The notes below the pieces were generated by a model. It was given only the letters and a program-made list of their open reading frames with translations. It did no database searches and was not told where the DNA came from. Position numbers and translations under genes: made by a program. From a bacterium (GTDB lineage Bacteria > Pseudomonadota > Alphaproteobacteria > Rs-D84 > CACZYB01), in contig JAAVBN010000020.1 of NCBI GenBank assembly GCA_014803545.1, positions 1 to 47,115 on the forward strand: 47,115 nt of DNA, in the 5' to 3' direction. This document shows, in pieces, positions 42,147-47,115 of this stretch (position 1 is its first letter; every line of letters starts with the position of its first letter).

Positions 42147-42237
42147 GAGGTTTGATGGACGATATTAATTTTATACTGGGTCAGGTTCGGAAGAAAGCAG
42201 CCCCTAAACTTAAAATCGGGTCGTCAAAACCTCATTT
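42147..42237 (+). ncRNA. ffs: Signal recognition particle RNA (4.5S type)
   Basis: The apical domain IV is unmistakable: 'GGTCAGGTTCGGAAGAAAGC' followed by AGCC (42179-42202), with the symmetric loop (TCAGG), the GGAA tetraloop and the AGCAG strand. The closing stem pairs GAGGTTTGATGGACG (42147-42161) with CGTCAAAACCTC (42222-42233). TTTTT and an AT-rich stretch follow as terminator. About 90 nt, the short alphaproteobacterial/4.5S form. It binds Ffh for cotranslational membrane targeting. Confidence 0.93.
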
Positions 42238-42447
42238 TTATTTTAAATCAATATCTATAATAGACATATTAAAATCAAATGAAACTTCGTCTTCATCCTC
42301 ATCACGATATAACGTTCCAATAAATTCATTACCAATATAAACCTCCGCCATATCTGTATCAGATTTAGATGGAACAAGTCTGATATTTTCATTTGAAAAT
42401 TTATTTTTTAAATAAGTTTCTACTTTTAAAATTTCTTCTTTTGTCAT
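42238..42447 (-). CDS. DUF3126 family protein
   Basis: 69 residues from the ATG at 42447 (GGAG upstream), beginning MTKEEILKVETYLKNKF, with 'AEVYIGNEFIGTLYRDEDED' and ending 'FNMSIIDIDLK'. These are the conserved parts of DUF3126, a small family I know only from Alphaproteobacteria. Function unknown. Its stop abuts the end of the SRP RNA on the other strand. Confidence 0.85.
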   Translation of the reverse strand: MTKEEILKVETYLKNKFSNENIRLVPSKSDTDMAEVYIGNEFIGTLYRDEDEDEVSFDFNMSIIDIDLK

Positions 42448-42581
42448 AAAGCACTCCTGTTTATTCAAAATAATTATAAATGATTCTTTTAAATATTACT
42501 AGCATAAAAGAATTATTTTTTATATTGTTATTTTAAACGATAATTATTATACTTAAACAAAAAGTAATAAAAGGCATTAAT

Positions 42582-43397
42582 ATGAAAATTTTATTTTTAG
42601 GTGATGTAGTAGGTAAAAGTGGAAGAAAACAGCTTTTTTCTCTTATTGATACAATTGTATCCAAATTTAAAATAGATTTTACAATTGTAAATGCAGAAAA
42701 TTCTGCACACGGGTTTGGTATAAATCCTGATATAGCAGACAAATTTTTTATGTATAATATTGATGTTTTAACAACTGGCGATCACATTTGGGATCAAATG
42801 ACAATCAAACCTTATTTACAGTCGGAAAGCCGTATCCTTCGCCCACTTAATTATAAAAGATATAATGATGGAAACGGATATCATATTTATACAACCCGAA
42901 ATAATAAAAAGATTTTAGTAATAAATCTTCTCGGCACATTGTTTATGAGAGATGAAATAGAAAATCCTTTCATTACTATGGATAACTTGTTAAAAAATTA
43001 TAAATTAGGTCAAAATGTTGACACAATATTTGTTGATTTCCATGCGGAGGCAACATCTGAAAAAATGTCTATGGCTCACTTTTTGGATGGACGGGTCAGT
43101 GCCGTAATTGGAACCCACACACATATTCCAACTGCGGACAGCCATATTCTTCCAAATGGAACCGCATTCCAATCCGATGCAGGTATGTGTGGCGACTTTA
43201 TATCCTCAATCGGTATGAAAACAGATGTTTCAATTTCAAGATTTTTAGGTGAGGGCGAACATACCCACCTTACCCCAGCAACGGGGGAAGCAACTCTTTG
43301 CGGTGTAATAATTGAAATTGATGATAAAAACGGACTTGCAAAACAAATTGAACCATTAAGAATAGGTGGAATTTTACCTCAAACCCATAAACTATAA
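42582..43397 (+). CDS. ymdB: YmdB-family metallophosphoesterase
   Basis: 271 residues: 'ILFLGDVVGKSGRKQL', 'NAENSAHGFGINPDIA', 'TTGDHIWDQ', 'VDFHAEATSEKM' and 'GTHTHIPTADSHILPNGTAF'. Metal ligands are all present. Bacillus YmdB hydrolyses 2',3'-cyclic nucleotides and affects biofilm and signalling. It overlaps the recF start codon by one base. Confidence 0.92.
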   Translation: MKILFLGDVVGKSGRKQLFSLIDTIVSKFKIDFTIVNAENSAHGFGINPDIADKFFMYNIDVLTTGDHIWDQMTIKPYLQSESRILRPLNYKRYNDGNGYHIYTTRNNKKILVINLLGTLFMRDEIENPFITMDNLLKNYKLGQNVDTIFVDFHAEATSEKMSMAHFLDGRVSAVIGTHTHIPTADSHILPNGTAFQSDAGMCGDFISSIGMKTDVSISRFLGEGEHTHLTPATGEATLCGVIIEIDDKNGLAKQIEPLRIGGILPQTHKL

Positions 43398-44554
43398 TGA
43401 CAAATTCTTATGAAATAAAAAGATTAGTTTTAACAAACTTTCGCTCCTATGATAAATTAAAAATAGATTGCGAAGGAATGAAAAACATTATCATTACTGG
43501 TGAAAATGGTGCTGGTAAAACTAATATATTAGAGGCCGTTTCAATGCTTTCAATTTCTGGTCCATTCAGAAAGGCAAAACTTTCACAACTCGGTAAAATT
43601 GAAAGCGATAATAAAATCTTTACAATTTCCGCACAACTTCTTACATCAGATGAAAATCATACTTTGGGAATTTCCTATAATTATAAAAACAAAGATGAAA
43701 TCATTGATGATTTTGAAGAGGTAGTTGAAAAAAGATTAATTGTTGCAAATGAAAATAATATCCAAGCACAGGATTTACAAAACTTCATAAAAATTATTTG
43801 GATAACCCCCTTTATGGATAGACTTTTTTCAGAAGCAACCAGTGAACGAAGAAAGTTTTTGGATAACCTTATATCAAACTTTTACCCATTTTATGGAACA
43901 TCCCTTAATCAATATAATAACCTTTTAAAACAACGTTCCAAAATTTTAAAGGGAAAATCAAAAGATTTAAATTGGCTTTCAAGTATAGAGGAGGAAATAG
44001 TCTCTCTTGGTGTAAGTATAGCCGATTTGCGTTTGGAATTTGAAGAAAAATTAAATAAGATTTTAAGCGAGAGGAAAACAAATTTCCCCCATATAAAAAT
44101 TACAATTACTGGTTTGATAGAGGATAAGCTTCGCACAAATAAAGCCGTGGAGGTAGAAGATTTTTTCAAACAAACTTTAATCGCGAACAGAGAACTTTTT
44201 AAATATAATTTTTCCCCACCAGTAGAAGGTATCCATCGCTCCGATTTCACGGCGTATAATATTGATAAAAATATATCCGCAGACCAAACCTCAACTGGCG
44301 AACAAAAATGCACAGTCATTTCAATAATACTTGCCTATGCAAACCTTCTTTACCTTTATTTTGATAAATACCCAATTATTTTAATTGATGAGGCTCCCGC
44401 CCATCTTGATAATTTAAAATTACAAAGGTTATTTGAGGAACTTGAAAATATCCCAACACAAGTTTGGTTTACTGGCATAATAAAGGACGATTTTGAATTT
44501 TTTGATGATAAGAAATCTTTGTTTATCCATATTGAAAACAGTAAAATAAAATAA
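43397..44554 (+). CDS. recF: DNA repair ATPase RecF
   Basis: 385 residues: 'LVLTNFRSYDKLKIDC', Walker A 'ITGENGAGKTNILEAVSML', 'SSERRKFLDNLI'-type segment ('ATSERRKFLDNLISNFYP'), signature 'STGEQKCTVISI' and Walker B 'PIILIDEAPAHLD'. RecF helps load RecA at gaps. In alphaproteobacteria recF often lies near dnaA/dnaN, but here it follows ymdB. Confidence 0.94.
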   Translation: MTNSYEIKRLVLTNFRSYDKLKIDCEGMKNIIITGENGAGKTNILEAVSMLSISGPFRKAKLSQLGKIESDNKIFTISAQLLTSDENHTLGISYNYKNKDEIIDDFEEVVEKRLIVANENNIQAQDLQNFIKIIWITPFMDRLFSEATSERRKFLDNLISNFYPFYGTSLNQYNNLLKQRSKILKGKSKDLNWLSSIEEEIVSLGVSIADLRLEFEEKLNKILSERKTNFPHIKITITGLIEDKLRTNKAVEVEDFFKQTLIANRELFKYNFSPPVEGIHRSDFTAYNIDKNISADQTSTGEQKCTVISIILAYANLLYLYFDKYPIILIDEAPAHLDNLKLQRLFEELENIPTQVWFTGIIKDDFEFFDDKKSLFIHIENSKIK

Positions 44555-44609
44555 TTCTTTCATAAATCCAAAAAATATGATATACTTTTCTGTATTAGAA
44601 GAGGAAAAA

Positions 44610-46727
44610 ATGGCATTTTTAAAAAACGTTTTTGAGGATAGATATCAAGGTGAACATCATAAAGCCGCCCGCTGGCTTATGGTTGCCTATGTCCTTTTTG
44701 TGCTTATAATGTGGGCAATTCTTATAATGATTTTTCCTGTATCATATTGGGTAAACAGCGGTTTTGATTGGGCTGTTTTCAGCTCTCCAGAAATGAAAAC
44801 TTATTTTAGAAAGACCGTTGAATTTAAGGGGTTTTATGTCCCATTTGCTTATTATTATTGGGTATTGGATTTTGTGGCAAGACGAACAACCACAATAATC
44901 CCAGCAATTCCACTTATGGCAATACCTGTGCTTTTGGTAATTATAGATAACAAAAACCCTCATGATGTAACATCAACTCCTGATGCTTACTCAAAACATG
45001 CTGATGAAGCTATGTTGAAAAAAATGAAGGTATGGGACGGCTTCATTGTTGTCCTTGGTAAATTTAAAAAAAGATTTTTAAAGTTGGGTGAAACATTATC
45101 TGTTCTTGTATGTGCTCCACCTGGAACTGGTAAAACCGTAGGTGTCGTTATCCCAACAATTTTTGAATGTGATACAGTAAGTATGATTATCAACGACCCA
45201 AAGCCAGAACTTTGTTATATAACAAGTGGCTATCGTGCAAAAATAGGACCAGTCTTTATTATGAATTGGGGAAAGGAAGATGATCCCGAAAATGGCGTCT
45301 ATTATCCAAGCTGGAATCCTTTGTCCCCAGGAATTATTCCACCCCAAGGTCCAGATAGAGATATGTATATTGACAGTATGGTAAACGTTTTTGTGCAGGA
45401 TCCTGCAGGTTCTTCTGCCGACCCTCACTGGTCCAAAACTGGACGTAATGCTTTGACTGGACTTATGCAATACATAGTTTCCAAATGTGAACGTGCCACA
45501 GCAAGCGATTATTTCTATTCCAAACTTTCAAATAATACTTTCAACGCAAATGATGCGTATATGTTGGAAGGTTATTATATGGATATGAGTGATAATTATG
45601 CAATGGGTGCATTAACCCTTCTTCGTGAGGGCAAACTTACAAAGGATAACTATGTCCCAGTTGGAACATGGAGCGAAATTCCAAAAAATTGGGTTGGACG
45701 AGAGGCAAGTATCCCAATGCTTCTTGATTGGTTAAACGAAGCCCAAGTTGAAATTTCAGAGGCAATAAGAAAAAGAAAGGAAGAGGGCGATCAAATGGCA
45801 TCTCTTGCCGACCCTATGAAGGAAATGCTTGAAAATGCAGTGACCGAGGCTCGCCGTTACGGATATGCTCACCGTGCCTCCCTTGAACTTACCCAACTTG
45901 CAAATACTCCTGATAAGGAAAGAGGTTCCATATTGTCCACCGCCCTAAGTGGTATTTCAATTTTTAAAAACCAAGCTGTGCGTCAAAGAACTTCACACAG
46001 TGATTTTTCATTCAAGGATTTACGTGGAATGGTTGACCCAAGCGATGGCAAAATTAAACCAGTTACAGTTTACCTTTCCGTTAATCAAACCGATGCCCGC
46101 GCCCTAAACGTTATTACTGGTGTATTCGTTGAACTTATGTCAAATTACTTTATATCAAATCCACCAGACAAGGTTATAAACAGCAAAACTGGTGAAAAAG
46201 TTGGACCTTATCCAATATTATTTGTGCTTGATGAGTTCCCTCAAATGCCAAAACTTAATGCCGTTATTGATGGACCTGCGGTTGGTCGTGGTCAAAAGGT
46301 TTCATACCTCCTTATTGCACAAGATTTAGGTCAAATAGAAGCTGGTTATGGTCGCGAACACGTTGAAACCCTAATGTCAACTACTGCTGCAAAAATCCTT
46401 CTTACCCAAAATAATGAAAACACAGCAAAAAGATTTTCTGAAATTATGGGTAAACAAAATTTTGCAAAGGTTTCTTATAAGGGAGCTACTGGATTAAATG
46501 CATTTAAACGAGATGAAGATTGGAAAATAGATGAAAAAGCTTTATATTCCACATCAAAAATAATGTCATTACCACCAGAAGTTCAACTTGTTATTATGCA
46601 GGGTTATCCTCGTTATCCAATAAGGGCAACAAGCCCAAGATATTATAAGGACGACAAGCTCCTTGCAAAATCCAAAATTCCATCCGCACCACCTATACCA
46701 AAGTGGTTGCAAACAAAGCATTCTTAA
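44610..46727 (+). CDS. virD4: Type IV secretion coupling protein (VirD4/TraG)
   Basis: About 705 residues from the ATG at 44610 (GAGGAAAA upstream). Two N-terminal helices (about 20-45 and 95-112), Walker A 'CAPPGTGKTVGVVIPT' (about 168-183), 'NDPKPELCYITSGYRA', 'NPLSP', and Walker B 'PILFVLDEFPQM'. It is the ATPase that brings substrates to a type IV secretion system. No other vir genes are in the window. The VirD4 length and order are normal, so it is probably functional with a system elsewhere. Confidence 0.93.
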   Translation: MAFLKNVFEDRYQGEHHKAARWLMVAYVLFVLIMWAILIMIFPVSYWVNSGFDWAVFSSPEMKTYFRKTVEFKGFYVPFAYYYWVLDFVARRTTTIIPAIPLMAIPVLLVIIDNKNPHDVTSTPDAYSKHADEAMLKKMKVWDGFIVVLGKFKKRFLKLGETLSVLVCAPPGTGKTVGVVIPTIFECDTVSMIINDPKPELCYITSGYRAKIGPVFIMNWGKEDDPENGVYYPSWNPLSPGIIPPQGPDRDMYIDSMVNVFVQDPAGSSADPHWSKTGRNALTGLMQYIVSKCERATASDYFYSKLSNNTFNANDAYMLEGYYMDMSDNYAMGALTLLREGKLTKDNYVPVGTWSEIPKNWVGREASIPMLLDWLNEAQVEISEAIRKRKEEGDQMASLADPMKEMLENAVTEARRYGYAHRASLELTQLANTPDKERGSILSTALSGISIFKNQAVRQRTSHSDFSFKDLRGMVDPSDGKIKPVTVYLSVNQTDARALNVITGVFVELMSNYFISNPPDKVINSKTGEKVGPYPILFVLDEFPQMPKLNAVIDGPAVGRGQKVSYLLIAQDLGQIEAGYGREHVETLMSTTAAKILLTQNNENTAKRFSEIMGKQNFAKVSYKGATGLNAFKRDEDWKIDEKALYSTSKIMSLPPEVQLVIMQGYPRYPIRATSPRYYKDDKLLAKSKIPSAPPIPKWLQTKHS

Positions 46728-46745
46728 ATTTTTATTAAAAATCAT

Positions 46746-46773
46746 TTTACTTTTTCATAAACTATGTTATATT
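46746..46773 (+). promoter_or_regulatory. Possible small-RNA promoter
   Basis: TTTACT, 16-base spacer, TATATT; predicted start near 46780 just before the first hairpin. Confidence 0.4.
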
Positions 46774-46779
46774 TATTTT

Positions 46780-46890
46780 CAGATATGACGTATAGTCATA
46801 TTTAGTATCAAAGATGATACGGGCCTTCAACAGCCTATAATAAACAAGAGTATGATATATTAATAAGATACCCTGCGGTATCTTTTTTTA
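46780..46890 (+). ncRNA. Predicted small structured RNA
   Basis: About 110 nt with three perfect hairpins: ATATGAC/GTCATAT (46783-46789, 46795-46801), GTATC/GATAC (46805-46809, 46816-46820) and a terminator AAGATACC/GGTATCTT (46865-46872, 46877-46884) followed by seven T's. No ribosome site or open frame of note. It could also be the 3' end of virD4 mRNA, but the gap and the promoter-like sequence favour a separate RNA. Confidence 0.45.
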
Positions 46891-46901
46891 TTTACTCACT
46901 T

Positions 46902-47038
46902 ACTGCCCAATCCTTTGTGGTTGGGTAGTCATAGGAATGAAATAGAAGTATATTTTTATACTTTAAATACTATGAGATCATTGTTTATTTGATTGTTGAA
47001 CTGCCCGGCCACTATCTATGATACGTGGGATTTTTTTT
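46902..47038 (+). promoter_or_regulatory. Structured leader with possible attenuator
   Basis: An 11-bp stem with two G-U pairs (46902-46912 with 46919-46929) is followed by an AGTATA/ATACT hairpin nested between CATAG and CTATG, then by CCAC...GTGG (47009-47028) and eight T's (47031-47038). The T run ends 27 bases before the start of a partial gene, so it may act as an attenuator or be a second short RNA. Confidence 0.4.
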
Positions 47039-47065
47039 ATAAAAAGAAAGGGGAGTGAAAAGCAA

Positions 47066-47115
47066 ATGCGAATGAAAAAATATTTAATATTCTACATTAT
47101 GGGAATGATGTACAG
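47066..47115 (+). CDS. Start of a gene cut by the window edge
   Basis: GGGGAG precedes an ATG at 47066 (a second in-frame ATG at 47072). The 16 visible codons (MRMKKYLIFYIMGMMY) look like the start of a signal peptide or membrane helix. Nothing else can be said. Confidence 0.45.
   Translation, partial: MRMKKYLIFYIMGMMY

Noticed and set aside
42152..42340. 62-residue frame over the SRP RNA
   Set aside because: It reads the SRP RNA and the antisense of the DUF3126 gene; no coding features.
1..47115. CRISPR arrays, tRNA or rRNA genes, insertion sequences
   Set aside because: I looked for regularly spaced repeats, tRNA cloverleaf/T-loop patterns, and transposase frames with terminal inverted repeats; none was found.

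Overview
The window is strongly AT-rich, densely coded DNA from a bacterial chromosome, most likely a host-associated alphaproteobacterium. The evidence is a DUF3126-type protein (a family typical of Alphaproteobacteria), the sequences of dnaX, holB, lpxK and bamD, an outer membrane (lipid A kinase LpxK, BamD, TraT) and many secreted Cys-rich or Gly-rich proteins. I infer an animal-associated lineage (Rickettsiales/Holosporales-like or uncultured gut alphaproteobacteria); species cannot be read from the sequence.

Layout. 0-3.1 kb: a TraT lipoprotein, then on the minus strand two secreted proteins led by a leader with a G8 tract. 3.2-9.4 kb: rpsU, a PH-domain membrane protein, an M23 peptidase, sufE, lpxK, three small zinc-ribbon-like proteins (one behind a promoter whose spacer holds a G9 tract) and tyrS. 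9.4-11.3 kb: a gene-poor accessory patch with a predicted structured RNA, small Cys-rich secreted proteins and GC-rich palindromes with co-varying arms. 11.3-17.3 kb: ybaB and dnaX (with an A10 slippage site), divergent from the operon dacA-tmk-holB-tatD. 17.3-25.5 kb: murJ, bamD, an unrecognised membrane-anchored protein, accB-accC, two small membrane/unknown proteins, gapA and a third small membrane protein. 25.5-27.8 kb: a second Gly/Cys-repeat protein whose leader carries G9 and is out of frame. 27.8-38.4 kb: a division and cell-wall (dcw) operon on the minus strand, mraZ-rsmH-ftsL-ftsI-mraY-murD-ftsW-murG-murC-murB, without murE and murF between ftsI and mraY. 38.4-47.1 kb: an unknown gene, a poly-Thr lipoprotein, a membrane-bound MurF with a paired alpha/beta hydrolase (an arrangement I recall from Campylobacter/Helicobacter), SRP RNA, a DUF3126 protein, ymdB-like, recF, a VirD4/TraG coupling protein, and structured RNA ahead of a partial gene.

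The most interesting system is a set of poly-G contingency sites. Four C/G runs of 8-10 occur in an otherwise AT-rich window, all with G on the minus strand and all reading G(8-10)TAA. Two lie in duplicated leader sequences ahead of secreted proteins: the G8 copy is in frame (ON), the G9 copy is out of frame (OFF) and would encode a signal peptide if one G were lost. One lies exactly between the -35 and -10 of a promoter (spacer 18 with G9, 17 with G8). One lies in the loop of a 10-bp hairpin. Together they suggest translational and transcriptional phase variation of surface or secreted proteins in a lineage where I know of no description of it.
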